A DNA stretch of 64,000 bases from Verrucomicrobiia bacterium (lineage in GTDB: Bacteria; Verrucomicrobiota; Verrucomicrobiia; Opitutales; Cerasicoccaceae). This document shows, in pieces, positions 33,385 through 42,716 of the stretch (position 1 is its first letter; every line of letters begins with the position of its first letter). The stretch spans positions 372,001-436,000 of the forward strand of contig JAUIHT010000003.1 in NCBI GenBank assembly GCA_030432235.1, given 5' to 3'. The notes beneath the pieces were generated by a model that was not told the origin of the DNA, did not search any database, and was given only the letters and a program-made list of their open reading frames with translations. The position numbers and the translations under genes were made by a program.

Positions 33385-35868
33385 TCAACCGCGCAGCCGG
33401 CGGCGCAGACACAACACGAGCAATCCGGCCAACGCGAACGCGGCGGCGCTCCAGGCCGGCTCGGGGATGAGGGAGGAGACATTATCCAGTGACCAGGCAC
33501 CCCGGCCCAAAGTACCGGCGACCAGAATGTCGTCGGCCAGGTTATAATCGAGGTCGAAAACCGTGACGTTGGGCAGGAGTTCGCTCATATCGTACCAAAG
33601 CCCGGGATTGTTCAGCATCGTGTAGAAGATGCCGCCGAATCCGCCTACGACGAGTGCGTCGATGAGGCCTAAATCGATAAAGGCCAGTGAATAGAATTCG
33701 TAAGCCCCGAAGCCGAACAGGTTGCCGGAAATGTCGGTGAAGTTGGCGCCCGAGTCATCGCTAAAAAAGACGCCATAATAACTGCTAACAAAGACGTTGG
33801 ACCAGTTGCCGCTATCGATGGCCACATCCAATATCAAGTAGTCGAAGGAACTGACTAGTTCGGGTTCGTGACCCATGACAGTGCGTGAGTAAAAATCGAC
33901 TCCGGAGCCGAAATAAAGCAGGTCGGCGTTGGGAACGCCCTCCTGGTAGCCTCCGTAGGCAATCGGATCGCCAAAAGCATTGGCCGGACCTACGCCGACA
34001 CCCGGTAGGGCCGTGGCAATGGTTTCTCCCCTGTCAGCACTTTCATACACGCCGTTGGTGCCGCCAAAAGCTATCCGGTTGGGGTCAACCGCGTTAAGGG
34101 CAATCGGCGTCTTAAAATTAGGAACCATCGGATCCTGGCCCGTCTCCGGCGTCAGAGCCGGATAGACCGTTTCCAGCAACGCCCCGCTGGCATCGTAGGT
34201 GTTGCGTTGAAACAGGCCCAGATTCTGGTTGCTCGAATAAACGGTCGAAGTTGTCGGCGAGGACAGATTATCGACGGCCACGTCACCGCCGTCGGCAGTC
34301 GAAATGCTGTACCATGGCACTTCGTCTCCCCCGGCAGCGCCGTTAACATCCTGTATTGGCGTTCCGGTATCCTGCGCGCCCCCCACAATTGAATTGCTGA
34401 GAGAATCATAAGCAATGTCATGAAATTCCGTTACGCGGATGTCTCCATTAAGACTGAACCAATCACCCTCGTTAGAAGAGGGATTGGTGCGAATGTAGAT
34501 TCCGCCGTCGTCGACCTCGATAAGGTTGCCATTGGCATCGAATGTCATATCGCGCGAATCCGCGTGCGGCGCACTGCCGCTGAGCGTGCCACCGCCCGGA
34601 AACTCGGCCACCTCATCGTGCGTGAGGTTGGCCCACTGGTCACCAGAAGACTGGGAGGCATCGCCCCGGAAAAGCCGTCCGGTGTAGTCCGTGGCGCCAA
34701 TGGAATTAGGCCAGGACGGCGATTCTGTGCCTTCATCGTAGATGGGTTGACGGTCTCCGCCTACATAGACGCGGTTCGGGTCCGTAGGGTCGGCCGTCAT
34801 GGAAAAGTGGATAGCTCCCTGACCGCCGGCAATCTCAGCGGGAGCGCCTTCGACGGGCCCCTTGAAGCCTTTGGGATTGAGGCCGAAGTCACCCGAGCCT
34901 TCGTTGGTTTCGGGCAGGTCCATCTCGACCCAGGCGCCGGCATTCACTCCGGTGCCGTCGGAGGAGCGGAAGATGCCGACAGGCCGCCCGGCATTAATGA
35001 TGGTGGCGTAAACCTCGTTGGAATTACCCACCGAAAGGGCAACGTTACTGGTGTTCTCTTCAAAAAGATTATCCATGGCCGTGCTGCTGACCTTGCTCCA
35101 GCTCGCACCGGAATCCGCCGAGCGGAAAATGCCGTTCTGGCCTTCCGACAGGGCCACGGAGGTGTAAAGCACGCCGGGCGCGTTGCTGTCGGCCATTAAG
35201 CTGTAGCTGGCGCCCGTGGACAAACCGGAGCCTCCGGACACTTGATTGAACGAGGTACCCCCGTCGGTGCTGCGAAAGATACCGACCGTACTGGTACTGT
35301 AACTGTCCGCGGTATTGACCGACACGACCATGGTCTGCCCGTTGGCGTACACTCCGGATATGTTCAGGCCGTAGAGCGTGCCGCCGCCGTCTATCGCAGA
35401 CCAATTCTGGCCGCTGTCGGTGCTCTTAAGCAATCCGGTGCGCGCCCCGCCCATCCGGCTGAAGGAGCTATAGCGCCCGATGCCGGCCACGAGTGTGCTT
35501 GAGGTCGAGTCGCTCCGATCAAACTCCAACGCGCCGATGGAGAGCGACGATTCGAAATCGCTCAGTGGAGTCCAGTTCGGCCCCGAAGCACTGAGCGCAT
35601 TGGTGGTTTTCCAGAGGCCTCCGTTGGTGGCGCCGACATAGAGCGTATTGGCGTCGGTCGGATGGGCCAGGACGTTATTGATGGCGCCGACCACCGGCCT
35701 GCCAGTGATGCCCTCCACCTGGCCGTCCAGGGTCGGCCCCGGGCCCATACTTTGCCAGGCAAAGTCCGAGCCAAAGGCGATAGAGCCCGCCAACAGGTAG
35801 GCAAGGGTGGTAACGGAAAGCAGTACTTTCCCGAATCTTTTGAGTATGTAGTCGCGTAGCATTTTCAT
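33385..35868 (-). CDS. PEP-CTERM sialidase/VPS10-like beta-propeller protein
   Basis: The 827-residue exported protein has a signal peptide (MKMLRDYILKRFGKVLLSVTTLAYLLAGSIAFG). Multiple BNR/Asp-box-like repeats (STDSGQNWSAI, STDGGTSFNQVSGG, SADSGASWSKVSS, SDDSGANFTDISG) fold into propellers as in sialidases and VPS10/xyloglucanase relatives. Propeller blades are also seen in GALEFDRS and RVYVGGDRQPIYDE-type segments. The C terminus has IPEPAWSAAAFALAGLLVLCLRRRLRG, a PEP-CTERM signal. No sialidase Arg triad is evident, so a binding or structural role is as likely as hydrolysis. I chose ATG 35868; the frame is open to 35952 but that extension lacks signal-peptide character. Confidence 0.78.
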   Translation of the reverse strand: MKMLRDYILKRFGKVLLSVTTLAYLLAGSIAFGSDFAWQSMGPGPTLDGQVEGITGRPVVGAINNVLAHPTDANTLYVGATNGGLWKTTNALSASGPNWTPLSDFESSLSIGALEFDRSDSTSSTLVAGIGRYSSFSRMGGARTGLLKSTDSGQNWSAIDGGGTLYGLNISGVYANGQTMVVSVNTADSYSTSTVGIFRSTDGGTSFNQVSGGSGLSTGASYSLMADSNAPGVLYTSVALSEGQNGIFRSADSGASWSKVSSTAMDNLFEENTSNVALSVGNSNEVYATIINAGRPVGIFRSSDGTGVNAGAWVEMDLPETNEGSGDFGLNPKGFKGPVEGAPAEIAGGQGAIHFSMTADPTDPNRVYVGGDRQPIYDEGTESPSWPNSIGATDYTGRLFRGDASQSSGDQWANLTHDEVAEFPGGGTLSGSAPHADSRDMTFDANGNLIEVDDGGIYIRTNPSSNEGDWFSLNGDIRVTEFHDIAYDSLSNSIVGGAQDTGTPIQDVNGAAGGDEVPWYSISTADGGDVAVDNLSSPTTSTVYSSNQNLGLFQRNTYDASGALLETVYPALTPETGQDPMVPNFKTPIALNAVDPNRIAFGGTNGVYESADRGETIATALPGVGVGPANAFGDPIAYGGYQEGVPNADLLYFGSGVDFYSRTVMGHEPELVSSFDYLILDVAIDSGNWSNVFVSSYYGVFFSDDSGANFTDISGNLFGFGAYEFYSLAFIDLGLIDALVVGGFGGIFYTMLNNPGLWYDMSELLPNVTVFDLDYNLADDILVAGTLGRGAWSLDNVSSLIPEPAWSAAAFALAGLLVLCLRRRLRG

Positions 35869-36030
35869 AGGGAATATGTGGTAGTGTTGATTGCATGATT
35901 CTATACGAGCCCATCTCAGATACTCAATCATGGCAAACGTGGCAATATTCAATCAGCCACAGCTCGGATGACCGCACTTCAAGACAATAAACAGCTTGCC
36001 TGCGAACCGGGCCTCTCCTTTTTTAGTGAC

Positions 36031-36186
36031 ATGAAAATCACTGCACTGCTTTCGCTTTTTCTGGTCGCCTTCGCGTTTGTACTCGGCGGTTGCGCCACCC
36101 AACAGACCGAAGAGGTCAACTACGGCTACGGTGTCGAGATGGAGGAAAACTCCGACGCCGACCAGGCCGAGGTGCTGACCAAGTAA
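36031..36186 (+). CDS. Small lipoprotein
   Basis: The 51-residue product has a lipobox (MKITALLSLFLVAFAFVLGGC, with LGGC at residues 18-21), so it should be lipidated at Cys21 after signal peptidase II cleavage. The mature part is about 30 residues and acidic (EEVNYGYGVEMEENSDADQAEVLTK). I chose ATG 36031; the frame extends to 35968 but the added residues are not part of a signal peptide. No family is recognised. It lies between the divergent propeller gene and rnr. The following gap (36187-36347) holds nothing recognisable. Confidence 0.65.
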   Translation: MKITALLSLFLVAFAFVLGGCATQQTEEVNYGYGVEMEENSDADQAEVLTK

Positions 36187-36347
36187 TCGCGGAACGTATC
36201 CGCCGGCCGCTTGTCTTTCAATACGTGGCCACCTAAAGACGCGGTTGCACTCTGCCGGATTCTCGTGCAGTTTGACTGAACCGCCTACCGGAATACATTT
36301 GGGGCCTGCAATTGGGTCTCCCGTGGTTCCGTGGCTAACTAACTCAT

Positions 36348-38816
36348 ATGCCACTCGAAGACCGAATTTTAACCCACCTGCAAAAGCCTGACTACGCGCC
36401 TCTGGACGCCATGGAGCTGGCCAAGGCCCTTCAACTCAAGAAGAACGAGCGCCGCCAGCTTTCCCGCACGCTGCACAAGCTCCTCGACGACGGCGCCATC
36501 GCCAAGGTCAAGCGCGACCGCTTCGTCCTGCCCAAGGACGCCGATCTGGTCAGCGGGGAAATCCGCTTCCGGCAGAGCGGCTCCGCCGTGCTCATTCCGG
36601 ACAAGGCCGGCGCCGAGGCCCTCCAAATCATGGCCGAGGACACCGCCGTGGCCATGCATGGGGACAAGGTGCTCGTGCGCCTGCAGGACGAGCCCGCCTG
36701 GCGACGACGCAAGCGCAAACGCGGTGCCGGCCCCACCCCACCCGCTGAAAGCTACGCGCGCGTCATCCGCATCCTTCAGCGCAAAAACAACACCGTCACC
36801 GGTACCCTGAAGAAATCGCGGCTCTTTCACTTCGTCATACCGGACGACCCGCGCATCATCCAGGACATCCTCGTGCCGCCTCCCGAGGAGTGCCCGCTCA
36901 CGCCCAAGCCCGCCATCGACAGCAAGGTTGTGGTGCGCCTGCACGAGTGGAAGCAGCGTCACCTCAACCCCGAGGGCGAGATCGTCGAGGTCCTGGGTAA
37001 GACCCACGAGCCCCTGGCCGAGTTCAAGGCGCTCCTGCACAAGTTTGACCTCTCGCCGGACTTCCCCGAGGCCGTCATGGAGGAAGTGGAAAACATCCCC
37101 GCTGAGGTCTCTAAAAAAGAGCACGGCAAGCGCCGCGACATGCGAAAGGTCTTCACCCTTACCATCGACCCGGACGACGCCAAGGACTTCGACGACGCGC
37201 TCTCCCTGGAGCCTTTAGCGGGCGGCGGCTGGCGCATAGGGGTGCACATCGCGGATGTCTCGCACTACGTCACGCCCGGCAGCTCGCTGGACTCCGAGGC
37301 ACGCAAACGCGGCAACAGCACCTACCTCGTCGGCTGCGTCATCCCGATGCTCCCGCACGCGCTCAGTAATGGCATCTGCTCGCTGGTCGAGGCGCAGGAC
37401 CGTCTGACCAAGGCTTGCTTCCTCGAGTACGACAAAAGCGGCAAACTAACCTCGACGTGGTTTGCCAACACCCTCATCCGCTCCAACAAGCGCCTGACCT
37501 ATCGCCAAGCCTACGCTTTTCTCACTAAGGACTCCCTCGACGAAATCCGCGGCACACCCATGCCCCCCGCGCACCAGACCGGCTCCACCGGTCGAGCGTT
37601 GACCGAGCTCGACGATCACGAGCTGCGGCAAATTCAGAAGACCGTGCGCACCTTCTGGTCCATCGCTTCACAACTGCGCGAAGACCGCTTCAAGAAAGGC
37701 AGCCTCGAGCTGGACATGCCCGAGGTCAAAATCTACGTCGACGAGAACGGCTATGCCGACCGCATGGAGACCACCGAGCACGACGAGTCCCACCAGCTCA
37801 TCGAGGAGTTCATGCTCGCGGCCAACGAAGCCGTCGCCAAGGCCTTCTTTGACGCCGGCATGGCCACCATCTCCCGCGTCCACGACGACCCCGATCCGGA
37901 AAAACTCGACGAGCTGCGCGACCAGGTCACCCTGGCGGGCATCGCCATCGGCGACCTGACAAAGAAGGGCGAGGTCAAAAAGCTCCTGCGCACCATCAAA
38001 GACCACCCGCAGGCCTACACCCTCAAGCTCGCCTTCCTCCGCTCGCTCAAGCAGGCCTGCTATCGCGCCGCCTACGACGGCCACTATGGCCTGGCCAAGC
38101 AGTACTACCTGCACTTCACCTCGCCCATCCGCCGCTACAGCGACCTCATCGTCCACCGGCAGTTCGACTTCTACGCGGCCCGGCAGGGCCTAGACACCGC
38201 CCCCGCCAAACCACCCCGGCCCTACAGTCCGGGCGACCTCGACGCCGCCGGCGCGCACCTTTCCATCACCGAACGCAATTCCCAGGAAGCCGAACGCGAG
38301 TCGGTAAAGATCAAGCTGCTGGAGTTCTTCGAGCGCGAGGTAAAGAAGGACAACAAGCAGCGCTTCGAAGCCGTCGTGCTCGATATCAAGAACCACGGCA
38401 TGTTCGTGGAGCTGACCGAGTCCCTCGCCTTCGGTCTCGTCCACATCTCCACCTTCCAGGACGACCTCTACAACGTCAGCCCGGACGGCACGGAACTTGT
38501 CGGCCGCAAGACCCGCAATCGCTACATCCTCGGCCAGACCGTGACCGTCACGACCGAGCGCGTCGACCGCTTCAAGCGCCAGATCGACTTCCGCATCGTC
38601 GGAGTGCCACAGCAGCAAGGTCGTCCGCACACACCCGAAGATTTTTCCCAAAAGCCCCGCCCTCCAAAACGCAATCAAGGCAAATCTTCCCGCGCCGACA
38701 TGAACCGCCGCAGCGGCAAGAAAAAACCCGGCGGCAAGCCCGGCAATAAATCAGGTGGCGGCTTTCAACAAGGCGGCCAGCGTGCGAAAAAACAGGGCCG
38801 TAAGCGACGCCGTTAA
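36348..38816 (+). CDS. rnr: Ribonuclease R
   Basis: The 822-residue 3'-5' exoribonuclease degrades structured RNA. Domains in order are: a winged-helix N terminus (PLDAMELAKALQLKKNERRQLSRTLHKLLDDG), two cold-shock domains, and the RNB catalytic domain with TIDPDDAKDFDDALSLEPL (four Asp residues binding Mg) and GVHIADVSHYVTPGSSLDSEARKRGNSTYL. Then come LHFTSPIRRYSDLIVHR near residue 590 and an S1 domain (FEAVVLDIKNHGMFVELTESLAFGLVHISTF). The tail is a Lys/Arg/Gly-rich extension that binds RNA. Length and domain order are typical. A multi-hairpin repeat follows the stop. Confidence 0.96.
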   Translation: MPLEDRILTHLQKPDYAPLDAMELAKALQLKKNERRQLSRTLHKLLDDGAIAKVKRDRFVLPKDADLVSGEIRFRQSGSAVLIPDKAGAEALQIMAEDTAVAMHGDKVLVRLQDEPAWRRRKRKRGAGPTPPAESYARVIRILQRKNNTVTGTLKKSRLFHFVIPDDPRIIQDILVPPPEECPLTPKPAIDSKVVVRLHEWKQRHLNPEGEIVEVLGKTHEPLAEFKALLHKFDLSPDFPEAVMEEVENIPAEVSKKEHGKRRDMRKVFTLTIDPDDAKDFDDALSLEPLAGGGWRIGVHIADVSHYVTPGSSLDSEARKRGNSTYLVGCVIPMLPHALSNGICSLVEAQDRLTKACFLEYDKSGKLTSTWFANTLIRSNKRLTYRQAYAFLTKDSLDEIRGTPMPPAHQTGSTGRALTELDDHELRQIQKTVRTFWSIASQLREDRFKKGSLELDMPEVKIYVDENGYADRMETTEHDESHQLIEEFMLAANEAVAKAFFDAGMATISRVHDDPDPEKLDELRDQVTLAGIAIGDLTKKGEVKKLLRTIKDHPQAYTLKLAFLRSLKQACYRAAYDGHYGLAKQYYLHFTSPIRRYSDLIVHRQFDFYAARQGLDTAPAKPPRPYSPGDLDAAGAHLSITERNSQEAERESVKIKLLEFFEREVKKDNKQRFEAVVLDIKNHGMFVELTESLAFGLVHISTFQDDLYNVSPDGTELVGRKTRNRYILGQTVTVTTERVDRFKRQIDFRIVGVPQQQGRPHTPEDFSQKPRPPKRNQGKSSRADMNRRSGKKKPGGKPGNKSGGGFQQGGQRAKKQGRKRRR

Positions 38817-38867
38817 AGCAGCTATAAAATCGTAGCCGTTATCTGGTTGGTTCAGAGTACTGTCATC

Positions 38868-39054
38868 AAGGCTGAAAGCCTTATCCACCGTAGCCAGGGG
38901 CAACGCCCCTGGTTGGCTGATGAACAATTATCGCAGGCTGAAGGCCTGCTCTAACTATACGCTACGTTTGTGGCAGGCCTTCAGCCTGCGAGTCAGTTAG
39001 CTTCTCAATCCTAGGGCGCTGCCCTAGGCTTCGTTGGTTCAGGCCGTTGGCCTG
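38868..39054. repeat. Multi-hairpin repeat cluster between rnr and the MOSC gene
   Basis: Six short palindromes lie in the 302-bp gap: 38868-38882 (AAGGCTGAAAGCCTT), 38894-38912 (CCAGGGGCAACGCCCCTGG), 38933-38949 (GCAGGCTGAAGGCCTGC), 38973-38989 (GCAGGCCTTCAGCCTGC), 39010-39028 (CCTAGGGCGCTGCCCTAGG) and 39040-39054 (CAGGCCGTTGGCCTG). The third and fourth are also exact reverse complements of each other. A transcript could form several hairpins or one cruciform. No ORF is evident. It also lies between convergent genes. Confidence 0.85.
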
Positions 39055-39118
39055 TAAAATCATGTGACTACAGATTTTATTTAAGCCCTCTGATGGCTAT
39101 AGTTTTATATGAAATGCT

Positions 39119-39670
39119 CTATCCGCACTTCGCCACCGTATCCCCCACCCGCACGATTCCGCCTTGGATGATGCGGCAGAAGATACCGCGCAGGCGTAGT
39201 GGGTGGTTAGCCGGGTCGCGAATCCATTGGTACGCCTCCTGTCCGAAGCGCTGGACGAACTTCCCGCAGGCATCGTTGTAGACATCCGACACTTCCAGCA
39301 CGGCCTCGCCGACCCGCAGGCGCGCGTCCACAGGCAGGTTCGCCTCAGACAGATCGAAGTCGACGAAGAGATTGTCTCCGCAGTCTCGGGCGCGCTCCTC
39401 GGAGCCGGTGATGAGCGCCATAATATTGAGGTTGGTCACGGACACCTGCACACGCGGGTCGGGCGCGCCATCAGGCAGCTTTAACCATGCGGTCTTTTCC
39501 CAACGATCGCCGACGATTCCCTTTGCCGGGCAAAGTTCGAGCGAATCCACCGGCTCGTGCACACCTTCGCTTGGACGATTGCTCAGCATAGCTACACGCC
39601 CGCGCTCCCGAGGAAAGGGAGCCAAATCATTATAACCAGCTTCGAGTTGCTCTCGCGACAGTACCTTCAA
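39119..39670 (-). CDS. MOSC-domain protein
   Basis: The 183-residue protein has the MOSC (molybdenum cofactor sulfurase C-terminal) fold: CPAKGIVGDRWEKTAW, SVTNLNIMALI, LFVDFDLSEANLPVDARLRVGEAVLEVSDVYNDACGKFVQRFG and GIFCRIIQGGIVRVGDTV. The conserved Cys is in DACGKF. MOSC proteins carry sulfur or bind Moco-containing enzymes; the small stand-alone forms are mostly uncharacterised. The ATG overlaps the end of ruvB by four bases, so translation is coupled to it. It is therefore downstream of ruvB in a two-gene operon, an unusual pairing. Confidence 0.87.
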   Translation of the reverse strand: MKVLSREQLEAGYNDLAPFPRERGRVAMLSNRPSEGVHEPVDSLELCPAKGIVGDRWEKTAWLKLPDGAPDPRVQVSVTNLNIMALITGSEERARDCGDNLFVDFDLSEANLPVDARLRVGEAVLEVSDVYNDACGKFVQRFGQEAYQWIRDPANHPLRLRGIFCRIIQGGIVRVGDTVAKCG

Positions 39671-40698
39671 AAGAGTGCCCCTTGCTGGCCACCGGGCTTG
39701 AGGCCGAGCAACTCCCAGGCTTTGGGAGTGAGCACGCGTCCCTGGGCAGTGCGGGCGATGTAGCCCTCCTGGATGAGGTAGGGCTCATGCACCTCCTCAA
39801 GGGTGTGCTCCTCCTCGCCCACGGCAACCGCCACGGTGCCGAGGCCGACGGGGCCGCCTTTGTAGTTCCCGGCCATGAGGCGCAGGATACGCTTGTCCAT
39901 CTCATCGAGGCCGTGGGCGTCGATTTCCAAAAGCTCCAGCGCAGCCGAGGCAGCCGGGCCGGTGATGACGCCCTTGGCGCGTTGCTGGGCGTAGTCCCGC
40001 GCGAAGTTCACGAGGTTGTTGGCGATGCGTGGTGTGCCGCGAGCGCGCCCGGCAATCTCCCGCGCGCCATCGGCGTCGACCTCCACGTCGAGCAGCTTGC
40101 AGGTGCGCCGGACGATTTTATCCAGGATCGCCCGGTCGTAATAGTCGAGGCGCGTCTGCAAGGTGAAACGGCTGCGCAGCGGCGCGGTCAGCAAACCGGT
40201 GCGGGTGGTGGCGCCGACAAGGGTGAAGCGCGGGATGCTCAGGCGGACGCTGCGGGCGTTGGGCCCCTGATCAATCATGATGTCGATGCGATAGTCCTCC
40301 ATCGCGGAGTAGAGATACTCCTCGACGCTCTTGGGGATGCGGTGAATCTCATCGATAAAGAGCAGGTCGCCCTCCTGCAGACCGGTGAGGAGCCCCGCGA
40401 GGTCACCGGCTTTTTCGATGACGGGCCCGGAGGTGATGCGGACATTGCTGCCCATCTCGTGCCCCAGAATGTGCGCGAGGGTGGTTTTTCCCAACCCCGG
40501 CGGGCCGTGCAGCAGGATATGGCTCAACGCCTCACCGCGCGCCTTGGCCGCGCCGACCATCACCTGCAGGCGCTCCACCGTCTTGCCCTGCCCGGAAAAA
40601 TCCGCGAAGCTCAGCGGGCGCAAGGCCTTTTCCTGAGCAGTCTCGGGCGCATCGAGGACGGTATGCAGGTAGTCGGTGCCGGTCGGCTGTTCAGGCAT
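39667..40698 (-). CDS. ruvB: Holliday junction branch migration ATPase RuvB
   Basis: The 343-residue AAA+ motor drives branch migration with RuvA. Signatures are Walker A HGPPGLGKTTLAHIL, Walker B LLFIDEIHRIPK, sensor 1 TLVGATTRTGLLTAPLRSRF (also the arginine-finger region), and the C-terminal winged helix (GGPVGLGTVAVAVGEEEHTLEEVHEPYLIQEGYIARTAQGRVLT). Length is typical. No ruvA or ruvC lies nearby. A terminator separates it from the upstream PEP-CTERM gene on the same strand. The MOSC gene overlaps its 3' end. Confidence 0.97.
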   Translation of the reverse strand: MPEQPTGTDYLHTVLDAPETAQEKALRPLSFADFSGQGKTVERLQVMVGAAKARGEALSHILLHGPPGLGKTTLAHILGHEMGSNVRITSGPVIEKAGDLAGLLTGLQEGDLLFIDEIHRIPKSVEEYLYSAMEDYRIDIMIDQGPNARSVRLSIPRFTLVGATTRTGLLTAPLRSRFTLQTRLDYYDRAILDKIVRRTCKLLDVEVDADGAREIAGRARGTPRIANNLVNFARDYAQQRAKGVITGPAASAALELLEIDAHGLDEMDKRILRLMAGNYKGGPVGLGTVAVAVGEEEHTLEEVHEPYLIQEGYIARTAQGRVLTPKAWELLGLKPGGQQGALF

Positions 40699-40734
40699 GA
40701 TCCGATTTCAAGCGCTTCCCCGCCGAAAGGCACG

Positions 40735-40766
40735 AAAAAAGCGCCACCCATTTCGGGTGACGCTTT
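40735..40766 (-). terminator. Rho-independent terminator of the PEP-CTERM gene
   Basis: On the minus strand an AAAGCGTCACCC / GGGTGGCGCTTT stem (one G-U pair) with a small loop is followed by a run of T residues. It lies 20 bases after the stop of the PEP-CTERM gene and before ruvB. Confidence 0.8.
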
Positions 40767-40785
40767 GACGTAGAGCAGAGAAATT

Positions 40786-41583
40786 CTATTTTTTGCGACG
40801 GCGATAAATTCCCAATGCCAAGACCACCACACCGAAGGCAGCCGCCCAGGTGGAAGGCTCGGGTACGACCGTCCAGCTGCCGGTACTTGAGAAGGTGCCG
40901 GGGTTGCTCAGGGATACCGGCGTAAAGCTGTCTGCGATGTAGGAGATTTCCATGGAGCCTCCACTCAGGGTGGAAAGTTCGTTGAAGAAATCCTCTCCCG
41001 CGGCGGTGAAATTCGTAATAACCACATCGCCAACGGCAGTCGCGTTATCCGCGGCGATATCCGTCACGGTGGTGACGAAGCGCGTAACGTAACCAGTAAC
41101 CCACTCCTGCAGGCCACCATCATCGTAGTAAAAGGTGATGTTCTTGGCTGCCGTGCCGCCGGCGGTGTCGTAACGATAGTCTTCCTTCCCCTCGGTGGCA
41201 GCACCGGGTGAGACCGTTTCGCTACCAACACCCGTGTAAAGCGTCATGGCCGCATCGGTATCATTACCCCCCACAACGCCGATTTCCCAGGATAGCTTGG
41301 TGATGTCATAGCCAGCACCGCCAAAGATGGAAAAGCCCACCTGGGAATCTGCTGAGGCGCCACTGGGCCCTAACGGGCTACCGCCGTAGTCCTTGATGAT
41401 CGTCTGGAACATCTTGGAGGGCGTACTGGCCGGAAAAGGAGGAGAGGGGAGGTAAACCCAATTGGGGGTACCGGAAGTACCGGAGGTGTTGTTAACACCG
41501 TTAGTGTAAGTGACAGTTGCAGCCGGCGCCAAATTGGCAGAGACAGCAAAACATGCCAGAGAGAGGAGAGCAGTACATTTCAT
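40786..41583 (-). CDS. PEP-CTERM secreted protein, function unknown
   Basis: The 265-residue protein has a signal peptide (MKCTALLSLACFAVSANLAPAA). The mature part is Gly/Thr/Ser-rich and beta-type (residues 22-235), with no recognised enzyme motif. The C terminus is VPEPSTWAAAFGVVVLALGIYRRRKK, a complete PEP-CTERM signal. This fits the other PEP-CTERM genes here and indicates an exosortase system elsewhere in the genome. It has its own terminator. Nothing in the sequence suggests a specific ligand; secretion to the cell surface or matrix is the family expectation. Confidence 0.85.
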   Translation of the reverse strand: MKCTALLSLACFAVSANLAPAATVTYTNGVNNTSGTSGTPNWVYLPSPPFPASTPSKMFQTIIKDYGGSPLGPSGASADSQVGFSIFGGAGYDITKLSWEIGVVGGNDTDAAMTLYTGVGSETVSPGAATEGKEDYRYDTAGGTAAKNITFYYDDGGLQEWVTGYVTRFVTTVTDIAADNATAVGDVVITNFTAAGEDFFNELSTLSGGSMEISYIADSFTPVSLSNPGTFSSTGSWTVVPEPSTWAAAFGVVVLALGIYRRRKK

Positions 41584-41672
41584 AACTGTTTAAAACGCTA
41601 GAGCATAGCCCCCATAAGAGCAAGCAAGAAGCTGTATAAGAGGACTTTTTACATTCTCTTGACGTCAATCAA

Positions 41673-42716
41673 TCAACCCCAAGCCAGATTCGTCGCCCGG
41701 ACTGTGTGCTGCCAGAGCTCGCGCTGCTCGAAGTCCAGCACGACAAGACTGTAGTGGTAGGCAAAAGTCGGACCTTCCTCACCGAGGGCACGCCGCACAC
41801 GCCGCAGAATAGGCAGCGCGCCATAGCGGCCATCCGGGGACAGCGCTATGGGGCGGGCCTGGGTAACCTCCGCATGGGGGTTGCCCGCCACGGCGAAGAT
41901 GCGCTCCGTGGCTGCCTTGGCCAGGCGATGTACGAACAAATCCGAGCTGCTCTCACTGAAAAACAGTTGCTCGCCGTCACGGCTCCAGACCGGCTGCTGG
42001 CCACGCGGATGGACCTGCTGGATGTTGCCGTGCTCACGGTTCCAAAGGGCAATGCCCCGCCCTCCCAAGGCGATAAGGGGGCGCGTGGGGTGGATATTGC
42101 CGCCGCGACCTTCCGGAATGCCCTTAAATTGCCGCAGATGCGCGACTCGGTCCCCCTTCAGCCCAACGACCTGCCAGCCTTCGGCCCCGGAGAAGAGCAC
42201 TTCGCGGCGCCCGGGGTGGAGATCACAGGGCATAAAGGCGTCGCGTGGCAAGGGCACGAACAGGCGCTTGCCCTTTTTCAGGTCGAAGAGGCCAAGCTGA
42301 TGCTGGATACGTACGCCTTCACCCGGCATATGCGTGGCCACCATGGCCACGAGCAAGTCCTCTTTTGCCAGATGACGCAGCATCCAGACTACCCATTGGT
42401 TCAGACCCAGGCGAAAAGCTTTAGACGTGTTACCCGCTGTCAGATCGAAAGACCGGATTTCGCTGTAGTCCAGAGACTGGCCGTCGGTACAGGCATAGCG
42501 ATAAGCGACACCCCGGCCTGTGTCCACCGCCACAGGGCAATCGATGCGACCGATTTCACCGACATCTTTGATCGCGGCGAAATCCGTCTCCGAGGCAAAC
42601 AGGCGTCCGGCGCTTTCCCATAGCAGCCGCATCCCGCAAGCCCGGGCTGGCACCTGACGCCAGCCCTCGCCCAGCAGCAGGGGCAATGCACGACCCGGCT
42701 GCGAGGTCTCAGGCAT
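41673..42716 (-). CDS. Beta-propeller (WD40/TolB-like) cytosolic protein
   Basis: The 347-residue protein begins at ATG 42716 (MPETSQPGRALPLLLGEGWRQV), overlapping the last 8 bases of the ridA-like gene. The frame is open further upstream, but there it is a shadow of ridA. Repeats such as NIHPTRPLIALGGRGIALWNREHGNIQQV, PVWSRDGEQLFFSESSSDLFVHRL and ALSPDGRYGALPILRRV are propeller blades. There is no signal peptide. TolB-type propellers are usually periplasmic and oligogalacturonate-lyase-type propellers act on oligosaccharides; neither motif set is complete here. It is co-transcribed with ridA, and the function is unknown. Confidence 0.65.
   Translation of the reverse strand: MPETSQPGRALPLLLGEGWRQVPARACGMRLLWESAGRLFASETDFAAIKDVGEIGRIDCPVAVDTGRGVAYRYACTDGQSLDYSEIRSFDLTAGNTSKAFRLGLNQWVVWMLRHLAKEDLLVAMVATHMPGEGVRIQHQLGLFDLKKGKRLFVPLPRDAFMPCDLHPGRREVLFSGAEGWQVVGLKGDRVAHLRQFKGIPEGRGGNIHPTRPLIALGGRGIALWNREHGNIQQVHPRGQQPVWSRDGEQLFFSESSSDLFVHRLAKAATERIFAVAGNPHAEVTQARPIALSPDGRYGALPILRRVRRALGEEGPTFAYHYSLVVLDFEQRELWQHTVRATNLAWG

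Noticed and set aside
33385-35868. Active sialidase
   Set aside because: Asp-box-like repeats are present but the Arg triad and catalytic Tyr/Glu were not found, so only the propeller fold is claimed.
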